Source: Flavobacteriaceae bacterium UBA4439 (GTDB lineage: Bacteria > Bacteroidota > Bacteroidia > Flavobacteriales > Flavobacteriaceae). Taken from it: 16,231 bases of DNA. A model generated the notes under the pieces. That model was not told where the DNA came from. It saw only the letters and a program-made list of their open reading frames with translations, and searched no databases. Below, piece by piece: positions 1 through 6,941 of the stretch; positions within the stretch are counted from its first letter, which is position 1; the number at the start of each line of letters is the position of its first letter. The DNA lies in assembly GCA_002390455.1 (NCBI GenBank), contig DGPN01000024.1:18848-35078 (forward strand). Reading direction: 5' to 3'. The position numbers and the translations under genes were made by a program.

Positions 1-152
1 GCAACTGTGACGATGGGTACTGAATTATCTTGATGTAGTATTACATGAAGACCGTTGTCGAGATCGAATTCTTCAAAGGCTACTTTCTGGCCATAAATGA
101 ATAGACATCCCATCCATAAGATGGTGAAAAGGCTAAGGTTAAGTTTTTTCAT
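1..152 (-). CDS. M16 family zinc metallopeptidase, N-terminal fragment
   Basis: Only the first 50 codons are inside the window; the gene continues past the left edge. The ATG is at 152-150. The peptide opens with a Lys-start signal peptide (MKKLNLSLFTILWMGCLFIY, then GQ), followed by 'FEEFDLDNGLHVILHQDNS'. This is the hallmark opening strand of M16 (insulinase/PqqL/processing peptidase-like) proteins in Bacteroidota, where it reads 'LDNGLxVILHxD'. The zinc motif HxxEH would lie about 20-30 residues further on and is not visible here. By family it would be a periplasmic or outer-membrane-associated peptidase, often encoded as a pair of M16 genes. It is divergent from the lipocalin-like gene at 344. 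Identification rests on the N-terminal motif alone. Confidence 0.75.
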   Translation of the reverse strand, partial: MKKLNLSLFTILWMGCLFIYGQKVAFEEFDLDNGLHVILHQDNSVPIVTV

Positions 153-343
153 ATTACAGTTGAGGTTTAATTTAAACCAATTTAGTAAATTTCAATTTAT
201 TAGTTTTGGAAATGAAATTTTTTTATAAGCTATCCTAATTAAGTCAGCTTGTAATGGCCTACAAAAATTGCTATTATTTCTGTTTTTTAATAAGGATAAA
301 AAATGTTCTAACCCTCAAATCTAAACTCTAAAAAATTATTAAA
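153..343. promoter_or_regulatory. divergent intergenic region with a 15-bp palindrome
   Basis: This AT-rich spacer separates the divergent M16 gene and lipocalin-like gene, so it must hold promoters for both. A perfect inverted repeat with 7-nt arms GGTTTAA and TTAAACC around one T lies at 164-178, ending about 12 nt before the M16 start codon, where it could be an operator or a short hairpin in the leader. A TAGATTTG match to the Bacteroidota -7 consensus exists on the minus strand near the lipocalin end but has no convincing -33 partner. No other structure is evident. Confidence 0.3.
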
Positions 344-1009
344 ATGAAACACAAAATTTTTATCTTTTACTTTTTCGCATTATTTTCTCACCATCTCTTG
401 TCGGGCCAGGCATATAGCTTTACAAGTCAAGAAAATGGTCAACAGATAGAACACCGAGTATTGATGGATGAAGAGTATTTTGTGGAAACTCAATTCACTT
501 CCAATCCCAATCAGTTCATCAAAACCCTTGGGGGTTTTTATAAAAAAGGAGGGAACGAGCTTTTGGTGGCCTTGGAGTTTAACTCCAATTTTTCCAAAGA
601 CAGTCTAAAAAATATTGTGATCAACAATCACGATCAATGGCAAAAAATTTCCAAAAGTACGCTCCCGCTTCAGGGCAAGTGGTTGATGGCGGGAAGGGTC
701 AAGGGTGACCAAGAACAAAGAAGAGATATTTCCCGAGCCAGAAAAACGATGAAAATCTTGGTAGATGGATATTTCCAGTGGATTGCCTTTAATACGGCGA
801 GTTTTTCTTTTCACGGAACAGGGGGTGGAAGCTATAGTGCTGCAGACGGAACTTATACCGAAAGCATTGATTATTTTTCAAGGGATAACAATAAAGTAGG
901 AATTTCGTTGGGCTTTGAATATGCCAAAAAGGGAATGGATTGGCATCACAAGGGATTCAGTAGCAAAGGTGATCCTTTGCACGAAATATGGACTTACAGA
1001 ACACCATAG
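344..1009 (+). CDS. secreted lipocalin-like protein of unknown function
   Basis: This 221-residue protein starts with ATG and a clear signal peptide (residues 1-22, hydrophobic IFIFYFFALF, ending near SGQ). The mature part is about 200 residues of alternating beta-strand-like sequence. The most conserved-looking block is the C-terminal third: 'FQWIAFNT', a glycine-rich 'GTGGGSYSAADGTYTES', then 'FSRDNNKVGISL' and 'SSKGDPLHEIW'. That pattern resembles lipocalin/DUF4488-like small secreted proteins common in Bacteroidota. These are thought to fold as a single beta-barrel, and no enzymatic function is established. I see no lipobox, so it is probably periplasmic or exported rather than lipid-anchored. 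The TAG stop at 1007-1009 is followed at once, in the same frame, by the transporter gene at 1013, so the two are almost certainly co-transcribed. The family assignment is from pattern memory only. Confidence 0.7.
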   Translation: MKHKIFIFYFFALFSHHLLSGQAYSFTSQENGQQIEHRVLMDEEYFVETQFTSNPNQFIKTLGGFYKKGGNELLVALEFNSNFSKDSLKNIVINNHDQWQKISKSTLPLQGKWLMAGRVKGDQEQRRDISRARKTMKILVDGYFQWIAFNTASFSFHGTGGGSYSAADGTYTESIDYFSRDNNKVGISLGFEYAKKGMDWHHKGFSSKGDPLHEIWTYRTP

Positions 1010-1012
1010 GCC

Positions 1013-1966
1013 TTGCGAATATTCAACCACATCCCTGCTGCTTTTCCTTGGATTGTTTTATCGGCCTCTTGTTTGGCTCTTTTCCATCCACCTATTTTTA
1101 CTTGGTTTTCTGGAAATTGGATAACGCTTGGATTGGGGGGTATTATGTTGGGAATGGGTTTGACCTTGCGATTGGAGGATTTCCAACGAATAACCCAAAC
1201 CCCAAGATGGGTGATCACGGGTTTAGTTTTACAGTTTACGGTCATGCCTTTTTTGGGGTGGTTTTTAGGAAAAGCATTTGACTTACCTCCATTTTTTGCG
1301 GTGGGATTGATTTTGGTCTCAAGCTGTCCTGGCGGAACGGCTTCCAATGTAATTGTCTTTTTGTCCAGATCCAATTTGGCATTATCGGTTAGTATGACAG
1401 CCCTCTCGACTATGGCGGCCATTGTGATGACCCCATTACTGACCAGCAGTCTATCGGGTAATGAAATTGATGTGGATGCTTTGGGCTTGTTTTACAGCAC
1501 GCTCAAGGTGGTCTTGGTTCCAGTTGTCCTTGGGGTAGTTCTCAATGCCCGATTGCCCCGTTACACCCAAAAGATTCAATTTTATTCTCCCTCTGTGGCC
1601 GTCCTATTAATTACACTGATCGTGGCCAGTATCATTGGACAGGGTAAAGATATCATTCTCGGATCGGGGGTTTCTTTAATTTTATCAATTATGATTCTTC
1701 ATTTGGCAGGATTTATTCTGGGCTATTTTATAAGTAAATTTTTATTGAAGGACGAAGCAGTCAGTAGAACCATCTCGGTGGAAGTAGGGATGCAAAATTC
1801 TGGCTTGGGCGTGGTTTTGGCCAAAGAGAATTTTATCAATCCTGCAGTAGCCATTCCCGCAGCCATTTCCAGTTTGGTTCACTCCCTCTACGGTAGTATT
1901 TTTGTTGCCATGTTTAGCACCAGATCTGCCGAACCATCTTTGGGAAAGAATCCTGAAATACGATAG
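1013..1966 (+). CDS. bile acid:sodium symporter (BASS/SBF) family transporter
   Basis: This 317-residue inner-membrane protein has about nine to ten hydrophobic segments, the full length of the SBF family. Two family signatures are visible: 'SCPGGTASNV' at residues 104-113 and 'VEVGMQNSGLGVVLA' at about 256-270. These match the two discontinuous, Na+/substrate-lining crossover segments of ASBT-type transporters. Also typical are 'MLGMGLTLRLEDF' (45-57) and 'ALSTMAAIVMTPLL'. The substrate cannot be told: family members carry bile acids, pantoate, pyruvate or other organic anions. The start is TTG at 1013. The frame is closed upstream by the TAG at 1007-1009 and the next ATG (about 1146) would delete the first membrane helix, so TTG is the only start giving a complete N-terminus. 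It lies 3 nt after the previous gene's stop and in the same frame, suggesting translational coupling. Confidence 0.9.
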   Translation: MRIFNHIPAAFPWIVLSASCLALFHPPIFTWFSGNWITLGLGGIMLGMGLTLRLEDFQRITQTPRWVITGLVLQFTVMPFLGWFLGKAFDLPPFFAVGLILVSSCPGGTASNVIVFLSRSNLALSVSMTALSTMAAIVMTPLLTSSLSGNEIDVDALGLFYSTLKVVLVPVVLGVVLNARLPRYTQKIQFYSPSVAVLLITLIVASIIGQGKDIILGSGVSLILSIMILHLAGFILGYFISKFLLKDEAVSRTISVEVGMQNSGLGVVLAKENFINPAVAIPAAISSLVHSLYGSIFVAMFSTRSAEPSLGKNPEIR

Positions 1967-2020
1967 AGCAAATCATCGTATATTGAATAAAATTTATTAT
2001 TACACCAAAAAATTTAACTT

Positions 2021-3148
2021 ATGAAAACACAGCATTACAGCCGCCGTCAATTCACGACTCACTTCATCGGAGGGGCAATTGCTATGGGTTTTTCCCCGAC
2101 ATTACTAGCTCAAAAGCCCACCCTATCGAAAGACGAAATAGATTGGTATGATGTAAAAGAGATGGGAGTAGAGGGTAAAGGTTGGACGGATACCAAAAGA
2201 TATTTTGACCGATTTCCTTCCAAAGCAGAAGGAATGGTAAGAGACGAGGTATGGAATCTTTCGCGTCATTCTGCTGGAATGTGTATGCGTTTTGTTTCGG
2301 ATTCTCCCAATATACATGTTCGCTACCGCTTATTCTTGGATCGGTTGTCTATGCCCCATATGCCTGCCACAGGAGTGAGTGGTTTGGATTTGTATGCCAA
2401 CGATGGTAATGGAATAGATCGTTGGGCTGGAGTGGTATTGCCCGACAAAAAAGAAATGGAAACGATCATTGCTAAGAACCTCAGTCCTGGTTCTCGTCGC
2501 TACACAATCTATTTGCCTTTGTACAATGGAGTTGAGTCACTGGAGGTAGGTGTTCCCAAAGGGGAATCTTTTGAACCACTTGCCCCCCGTAAGGAGAAAC
2601 CCATTCTTTTTTACGGAACTTCTATAATGCACGGTGCTTGTGCATCGCGACCTGGTATGGCTTTTCCTGCTATTTTGGGCAGGAGGTTAAGACGTCCGAC
2701 CCTGAATCTAGGATTTTCTGGTAATGGACGAATGGAGATTGAGGTCGCTACTTTGTTGGCCGAACAGGATCCTTGTGCCTATGTGATCGACTGTTTGCCC
2801 AATATGAACGAAACAACGGTTTCGGAACGAACGATTCCCTTGGTGAAAAAAATAAGAGCGACACATGATAAAACCCCAATATTATTGGTGGAAGATCGAA
2901 GTTTTACTAATTCTGAATTTTTTCCTGAAATGAAATCACACCATCAGAAAAGTCGAGCGGCACTCAAAAAAGCCTATGCTGAATTGACCGATGCAGGAGT
3001 AGGAAATCTCTATTATTTGGATGGGGATCATCTATTGGGCGAAGATGGTGAAGGAGCAACAGACGGCTCTCACCCCAGTGATCTCGGAATGCTCCGCTAT
3101 GCCGATGCCTATGAGCCTGTATTGAGGGCGATACTCAAGCAGTTTTAA
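2021..3148 (+). CDS. Tat-exported SGNH/GDSL hydrolase with GxDLY N-terminal domain
   Basis: This is a 375-residue predicted ester hydrolase. Residues 1-31 are a twin-arginine signal (SRRQFTT, then a hydrophobic stretch to LLAQ). The middle part (about 40-190) matches the SGNH-hydrolase N-terminal beta-sandwich domain, including the name-giving 'GLDLY' at 121-125. The catalytic domain follows: 'YGTSIMHG' with nucleophile Ser201, 'GFSGNG' with the oxyanion-hole Gly at 234, 'DCLPNMN' with Asn261, and the 'DGSHPSDLG' block giving Asp348 and His351. All four SGNH blocks are intact. Relatives are typically carbohydrate esterases acting on acylated glycans outside the cytoplasm, but the substrate here is not defined. 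It lies 54 nt after the BASS gene on the same strand, which may be the same operon; no terminator is seen between them. Confidence 0.9.
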   Translation: MKTQHYSRRQFTTHFIGGAIAMGFSPTLLAQKPTLSKDEIDWYDVKEMGVEGKGWTDTKRYFDRFPSKAEGMVRDEVWNLSRHSAGMCMRFVSDSPNIHVRYRLFLDRLSMPHMPATGVSGLDLYANDGNGIDRWAGVVLPDKKEMETIIAKNLSPGSRRYTIYLPLYNGVESLEVGVPKGESFEPLAPRKEKPILFYGTSIMHGACASRPGMAFPAILGRRLRRPTLNLGFSGNGRMEIEVATLLAEQDPCAYVIDCLPNMNETTVSERTIPLVKKIRATHDKTPILLVEDRSFTNSEFFPEMKSHHQKSRAALKKAYAELTDAGVGNLYYLDGDHLLGEDGEGATDGSHPSDLGMLRYADAYEPVLRAILKQF

Positions 3149-3289
3149 AAGCGGAGTATAAGGTAAAATGATTAATTTTAATAGATGAATACGAAAAGGT
3201 TTAGATTGTGAATTACTTCTAAATTTTATTGAGCATAATACATTTAGAGAAAAAGTAGTAAGATCATATAATACTAAAAAAATAGAGTT

Positions 3290-3658
3290 ATGATAAAGAA
3301 AACGACTTGGCGTCCGTTACCAGATTTTTTGACTATTAAGGACAGTAAGATTGAAGGCTTGGGGGTTTTTGCTACTAGGGATTTACCCAAAGGTTTTGAC
3401 TTGGGCATCTCTCATATTTTCGACGAGCGTTTTCCGGATGGTTATATCCGACTGCCATTGGGGGGATTTATCAACCACCACGAAATCCCAAATTGCAAAG
3501 CAATTGTTGCCAAAGAGGATAAGGAAATGGGAAAATTAAGACACATCCGCATTGAGGCCTTCGAATCTATCGCAGAAGGTCAAGAGATTACCATAAAATA
3601 CATTATCAATAAATTGGACAACCCCAATTGGGAGTTTGAGTACGAAATTTCTCAGTAG
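3290..3658 (+). CDS. small stand-alone SET-domain protein
   Basis: This 122-residue protein consists almost entirely of a minimal SET fold. Visible motifs in order are 'GLGVFATRDLPKG' (23-35), the N-terminal SET strand; 'GGFINHHEIPNC' (58-69), the pseudoknot-forming Asn-His element and Cys; and 'IAEGQEITIKY' (94-104), corresponding to the GEELTxxY motif with the conserved Tyr. In eukaryotes this fold transfers methyl groups from SAM to protein lysines. Small bacterial versions are widespread and mostly uncharacterised, so protein-lysine methylation is an inference. The pre-SET and post-SET cysteine clusters are absent, as is usual for bacterial forms. There is no signal peptide, so it is cytoplasmic. 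It is separated by 141 nt from the SGNH hydrolase and is probably transcribed independently. Its 3' end faces the minus-strand hairpin units at 3676-3902. Confidence 0.85.
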   Translation: MIKKTTWRPLPDFLTIKDSKIEGLGVFATRDLPKGFDLGISHIFDERFPDGYIRLPLGGFINHHEIPNCKAIVAKEDKEMGKLRHIRIEAFESIAEGQEITIKYIINKLDNPNWEFEYEISQ

Positions 3659-3675
3659 ATTTTATCTTGCTTTCC

Positions 3676-3710
3676 AAAAAAAAACCCGCCAAGTGTTAAC
3701 TACGACGGGT
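3676..3710 (-). terminator. rho-independent terminator, minus strand (distal)
   Basis: Read on the minus strand, ACCCGTC (3710-3704) pairs with GGCGGGT (3690-3684). This gives a 7-bp stem with one G-U wobble and a 13-nt loop, followed by Ts from 3683 to 3676. On the plus strand the same pair becomes a C-A mismatch and no T tract follows, so the minus strand is the functional orientation. It lies just beyond the stop of the convergent SET gene. Confidence 0.65.
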
Positions 3711-3763
3711 AAACCAATTAAACAAACAAAAATGAAGCTTATTAAAGTCTCAATGTAAAGATA
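3676..3763 (-). ncRNA. candidate small RNA unit A (distal of a tandem pair)
   Basis: On the minus strand, a -7-like TATCTTTA (3763-3756, one mismatch to TAnnTTTG) is followed 45 nt later by a terminator hairpin and an eight-T run. This would give a transcript of about 75-80 nt. Unit B upstream has the same plan with 43 nt between the -7-like site and its hairpin, and both spacers contain TTCATT followed by a T-rich run and GGTT. No coding potential is visible. The alternative is that this is simply a second, back-up terminator for the glycosyltransferase operon. The -33 element is not convincing. Confidence 0.3.
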
Positions 3764-3821
3764 CTTTTTGATATGTTAAAGAATTGGTAAAGAGAGGTTA
3801 AATGGAAGTTAAATATGATCT

Positions 3822-3852
3822 AAAAAAAAGGGCATCTAAATCACGATGCCCT
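3822..3852 (-). terminator. strong rho-independent terminator, minus strand (proximal)
   Basis: On the minus strand AGGGCATC (3852-3845) and GATGCCCT (3836-3829) form a perfect 8-bp stem around an 8-nt loop, with an unbroken T run at 3829-3822. It is the first terminator after the glycosyltransferase operon ending at 4011, about 160 nt downstream of that stop. Confidence 0.8.
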
Positions 3853-3902
3853 AATATTAACCATAAATCAATTCAAAGAATGAATCAAGTATCTCAAATT
3901 TA
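3822..3902 (-). ncRNA. candidate small RNA unit B (proximal of a tandem pair)
   Basis: On the minus strand, a perfect Bacteroidota -7 match TAAATTTG (3902-3895) precedes, by 43 nt, an 8-bp terminator hairpin with a T8 tail. The predicted transcript is about 70-75 nt with no open reading frame. Organisation and spacing mirror unit A, 130-140 nt away. It could also just be the 3' end of the GT9 messenger RNA, whose stop codon is about 110 nt upstream on the same strand. There is no clear TTTG -33 box at 19-21 nt. Confidence 0.3.
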
Positions 3903-4010
3903 GCTTCAAAAAATTTTATTTAGCATTAATTTCCCCTTTTTTTTTTGGAAAGTGTTTTTTTGCTCAAAATCTGCAAAAATGTCCATTAAATTATTTACTA
4001 AATAATAATA

Positions 4011-5081
4011 TTAAATTTTTGTGTAAGACTGGAAAAAACCAATCCATTTTTTTTCAAAAAGTTCAGGCTTTAGCATTTTGTAGAGTTTTTCCAATTTTGC
4101 TGTGTCTTTTGCTAATTTTCGTTGTTTGGTATAATCAATAGTATTGGGGAAAAATGCATTGAGATTGACTGCCATACACTTATTGTGAATTTCAGTGTGC
4201 CAACCCGAAGGATCAATTAAGGGAGAAAAAATAGCAAAGGTGGGCTTGTTCAGAGCTTTGGCAATGTTGATGGCTCCTCCCTCATTGCCTACTGCCGCAA
4301 TACAGTGATAGGCGGTAGCCATATAATCCCTTAACGAATTTGGAGTCAAAGATTTCATTACTGCTTTTTGGGTAGTGGGTTGCAGTTGATTGATCAATAG
4401 GTCAATTAGTCCCTCCTGATTGGGTCGATAATTGAGGATAAATGGGAGATTTGTGGTTCGAAAGGCAGTATCCATCAGTTGCGCCATGTATTCAAAAGGA
4501 TAGGTTTTGTTTTCACTGCTTCCCAAGGCTGAAACCATGATGGCTTTTTTTCCTTTTCCCAGAACAGCATCCAATCTTTTCCTACTGATTTCAATTTCCT
4601 CTGGGGTCAGATGAATTTCCACCTCACTATTTTTTGGAAAATCTCCCATGATGGGTGCTAACAATCGAAGCCGATCTTTGATAGACAATTGAAGAGCATC
4701 ATCCTGAACTTTTAAAATCTTGATTTCTTTGTCATAAAACAAGGGGGAGAGGGCTTTCTTATAACCAATTTTTTGAGTAGCTGGAGTGAATAGGCATATC
4801 AAAAAGCTCTCCAATTTTCCGTAGACATCTATGATGTAATCATACTTTTGCTTTCGGCGATGGAGTAAGAATTGAAAAAGGCCAAATTTATTTTTTTTGA
4901 AATGGTCTTCAAAAATGACGACTTCGTCTATGTAGGGGTTATGCCGAATAACGTCTAAGGTGTGTCGGTTGACCACAAAATCAACATGGATATTGGGGTT
5001 CCACAACTTCAGATTTTTACACAACAAACTACTGATGAGCACATCCCCAATCATTTTTTGTTGAATGACTAATATTCGCAT
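4011..5081 (-). CDS. glycosyltransferase family 9 (heptosyltransferase-like)
   Basis: This 356-residue protein has the two-domain GT-B layout of LPS heptosyltransferases. The N-terminus reads 'MRILVIQQKMIGDVLISSLL', the GT9 opening in which GDVLxxxPL-type sequence follows the first beta strand. The C-terminal nucleotide-sugar domain carries 'VSALGSSENKTYP' (about 183-195) and 'AVGNEGGAINIAKALNKP' (263-280). In many GT9 enzymes the latter reads GNDSGPxHIAxALGxP, so Glu-Gly-Gly replaces Asp-Ser-Gly; this variant seems common in Bacteroidota. It probably adds a heptose or similar sugar to an LPS core or surface polysaccharide on the cytoplasmic face of the inner membrane. The donor sugar cannot be told. 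It is last in the methyltransferase-GT2-GT9 cluster and is followed by terminators at 3852-3822. Confidence 0.9.
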   Translation of the reverse strand: MRILVIQQKMIGDVLISSLLCKNLKLWNPNIHVDFVVNRHTLDVIRHNPYIDEVVIFEDHFKKNKFGLFQFLLHRRKQKYDYIIDVYGKLESFLICLFTPATQKIGYKKALSPLFYDKEIKILKVQDDALQLSIKDRLRLLAPIMGDFPKNSEVEIHLTPEEIEISRKRLDAVLGKGKKAIMVSALGSSENKTYPFEYMAQLMDTAFRTTNLPFILNYRPNQEGLIDLLINQLQPTTQKAVMKSLTPNSLRDYMATAYHCIAAVGNEGGAINIAKALNKPTFAIFSPLIDPSGWHTEIHNKCMAVNLNAFFPNTIDYTKQRKLAKDTAKLEKLYKMLKPELFEKKWIGFFQSYTKI

Positions 5082-5091
5082 TTTGTCAGAT

Positions 5092-5261
5092 TTATTTTTT
5101 TAAAAATTTAATGCCACTGTTTTGAATCAATAATAACTCAAAGTTACTTATAGAATTATTTTTTCTTATAACCAGAAAATTTATTTAAAGGTAATATTTC
5201 ATCTAAATTAATTTCTAATCCTTGATCTGGCTCAAAGGAAAAGATCGATATGTGTTTTCAA
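5092..5261 (-). pseudogene. frameshifted short coding remnant between the two glycosyltransferases
   Basis: This 170-nt stretch reads like protein if two single bases in homopolymer runs are discounted. Segment 1 begins at TTG 5261 as MKTHIDL. Segment 2, in the next frame (5257-5156), reads 'SFEPDQGLEINLDEILPL' then 'NKFSGYKK'. Segment 3, in a third frame after an A6 run near 5164-5159, reads 'NNSISNFELLLIQNSGIK' then FLKK, stopping at TAA 5094-5092. Joined, it gives a compact peptide of about 56 residues that starts 3 nt after the GT2 stop and ends 10 nt before the GT9 start, exactly as an operon gene would. It could be the decayed C-terminus of a longer gene, a small gene with sequencing indels, or chance. 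I do not recognise the family. Confidence 0.35.
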
Positions 5262-5264
5262 TCT

Positions 5265-6188
5265 TTAAGTCCGAAAAAGTTTGCCCGCTTCGTTATGGTT
5301 GTATTTGAGTAATGCTTTGAAAACGACCCTAGCTTTGGATCGAAATGGACTTTTCAAGAAATAGGAAAAAAGCAGTGCGTTTTTAATGATTAAAAATTTA
5401 ATTAAGGAATGATTTTTATATAGTACATAGAGGTAAGAGTATAGAATTTGTACTTTTTTGGCTCCTGTAGTTTTTATAGAAACACTTGTAGAAGCTTCAT
5501 GTATGTGGTAAAAATCAATATTGGGGTTATAGATAACCTTATGTCTGTTGTTTTGGAGTCGAGTACAGATGTCCATTTCTTCATAATACAAGAAAATATT
5601 AGGATCAAATCCTCTTACTTCTTCAAAAACAGTTTTTCGAAAGAACATAAAACACCCTTGGATAAAATCAACCTCCAGCGGATGACTGTAACGTGCTTTC
5701 TTTTTTGGTTTTCGGAAGATTGTTTCCATAAAAGAACCTCCAAAGAAAAACTTTCTAATGCCGTGGTGGTGATCAAATGAGGGTCTGGGAACATGGTTGG
5801 GAGCCAACTGTTGCGGAGCACAAACTCCAACTTCTGAATGGGCTGACATATAATCTTTTAGGAAGGAAAAACAGGGTTTTTCAAAATAGGTATCGTTATT
5901 AATAAAAGCCAAATAGATGCCTTTTGCATGTTTTGCACCCAAATTATTCCCATAACCAAATCCACCATTTTTATCTGATTTTACAAACTTGTAGTGAATT
6001 TTCAAATCACTTTGCTCAAGCATTTTGACTTCATGCTGTTTTGATCCATTGTCAACGACTATGAGTTCAAAACTTAATTGTTTTTCAACCTTCAAAATTG
6101 ATGAAACGCAATCAAGACTAAGTTTTGATTGGTTATAGTTGAGGATGATGATAGATACATCTATAGGTTTGGACCGTATTGACGTCAA
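5265..6188 (-). CDS. glycosyltransferase family 2 (rhamnosyltransferase-like)
   Basis: This 307-residue GT-A enzyme belongs to the WbbL/rhamnosyltransferase-like branch of GT2. Visible motifs are 'VSIIILNYNQ' (11-20), 'ELIVVDNGS' (41-49) with the donor-binding Asp, 'NGGFGYGNNLGAKHAKG' (74-90), the metal-binding 'FINNDT' (95-100, NND in place of DxD), the acceptor region 'DFIQGCFMFFRKTVFEEVRGFD' split around residues 174-195, and the base-like 'YYEEMDICTRL' (201-211). It probably transfers a sugar from a nucleotide donor to a growing surface glycan. The C-terminus is basic and hydrophobic, without a clear transmembrane anchor. The start is TTG 6188-6186: the frame is closed by a TAG just upstream and no ATG precedes the conserved first strand. 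It begins 2 nt after the methyltransferase stop, so the pair is translationally coupled. Confidence 0.88.
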   Translation of the reverse strand: MTSIRSKPIDVSIIILNYNQSKLSLDCVSSILKVEKQLSFELIVVDNGSKQHEVKMLEQSDLKIHYKFVKSDKNGGFGYGNNLGAKHAKGIYLAFINNDTYFEKPCFSFLKDYMSAHSEVGVCAPQQLAPNHVPRPSFDHHHGIRKFFFGGSFMETIFRKPKKKARYSHPLEVDFIQGCFMFFRKTVFEEVRGFDPNIFLYYEEMDICTRLQNNRHKVIYNPNIDFYHIHEASTSVSIKTTGAKKVQILYSYLYVLYKNHSLIKFLIIKNALLFSYFLKSPFRSKARVVFKALLKYNHNEAGKLFRT

Positions 6189-6190
6189 AT

Positions 6191-6835
6191 TCAGCTATTT
6201 TTTTTGGCTAAGGTAGCATACTGAAGAATTCGCATATCTAAGGCGGTAAATAACAAAGGAATGTTGTACAACCAAGGTTTTAATGATCTTGTCAGATTGA
6301 TGCCTTTATGAGAAATAATACTGTACCCTGCCTCCTCATACATTCTAACGATGCTTTTATTTGTAAAAAACCGCAAATGGGTTTTATCCATAATTCCGTG
6401 GGATTCATATTTCCAGTCTTTTTTAAAAAGTAAACTCATTAGCGCACTGTGATATCTTATATTGGGTATCGAACTGATAACTACTCCGTCTTTTTTCAAA
6501 TGTTTTTTTATTTGTTCGAGTACACTGTAAGGGTCGGATAAATGTTCCAATACATCATTAAAAAAGACAACATCAAAATGATTTTCGGGCAATTTAGATA
6601 GGTTATCTTCAACGGGTCCAGAGAATATGTTTTTGAATGTTTCTTTAGCTTTTTTTGCTTGTTTTTCTATGAGTTCAATTCCCCAAAGCTCTCTATTTTC
6701 TCCCTGAAGAAGTTTTAAAAAACTGCCCTCTCCGCAACCAACATCAAGAACAGTGCTGAATTGCTCTGGTAAAAATTCGAGTAATTCTACTCGTTGATGA
6801 CTAAAGTAGTCCTCTGGTTTTCTGGAATAATCCAT
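6191..6835 (-). CDS. class I SAM-dependent methyltransferase
   Basis: This 214-residue methyltransferase is counted from ATG 6835 (MDYSRKPEDYFSHQR). The Rossmann SAM site is clear: motif I 'VLDVGCGEGSFL' (29-40), an acidic residue after beta-2 in 'GIELIE' (52-57), and motif IV 'FNDVLEHLSDP' (92-102), followed by 'LKKDGVVISSIPN', which fits motif V/VI. This is the Methyltransf_11/UbiG-like architecture often found next to glycosyltransferases, where such enzymes may methylate a sugar or a glycan terminus; the acceptor is unknown. The reading frame stays open for 67 further codons upstream to 7036, but that part overlaps the beta-propeller gene and lacks family similarity, so I trimmed it. No promoter is obvious in the 106 nt before it. 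It is followed within 2 nt by the GT2 gene. Confidence 0.88.
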   Translation of the reverse strand: MDYSRKPEDYFSHQRVELLEFLPEQFSTVLDVGCGEGSFLKLLQGENRELWGIELIEKQAKKAKETFKNIFSGPVEDNLSKLPENHFDVVFFNDVLEHLSDPYSVLEQIKKHLKKDGVVISSIPNIRYHSALMSLLFKKDWKYESHGIMDKTHLRFFTNKSIVRMYEEAGYSIISHKGINLTRSLKPWLYNIPLLFTALDMRILQYATLAKKNS

Positions 6836-6941
6836 ATAAATATAATTTTTGTAAAAGTAATTTTTTTTAAATGAAACGTTGAATGGAATAACCCAATATA
6901 AAAAAGTCCAAAGGTCAGGAGCTTGATATGATAAGGAAGGT

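Larger units (their letters stand above)
3659..4010. other. 352-nt intergenic region between convergent genes
   Basis: This is the only gap longer than 300 nt. It lies between the 3' ends of the SET gene (+) and the GT9 gene (-). It contains the two minus-strand hairpin units described separately at 3676-3763 and 3822-3902, a T10 run near 3941-3951, and otherwise AT-rich sequence. An eight-codon plus-strand reading frame at 3732-3758 is too short to credit. No terminator with a T tract is seen for the plus-strand SET gene. Confidence 0.7.

Noticed and set aside
994..1422. Minus-strand reading frame of 142 codons inside the transporter
   Set aside because: It lies opposite a clear BASS coding sequence; its composition reflects the antisense of hydrophobic codons and shows no domain.
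3732..3758. Eight-codon plus-strand frame (MKLIKVSM)
   Set aside because: It is too short, lies antisense to candidate RNA unit A and has no ribosome-binding context, so it cannot be supported as a leader peptide.
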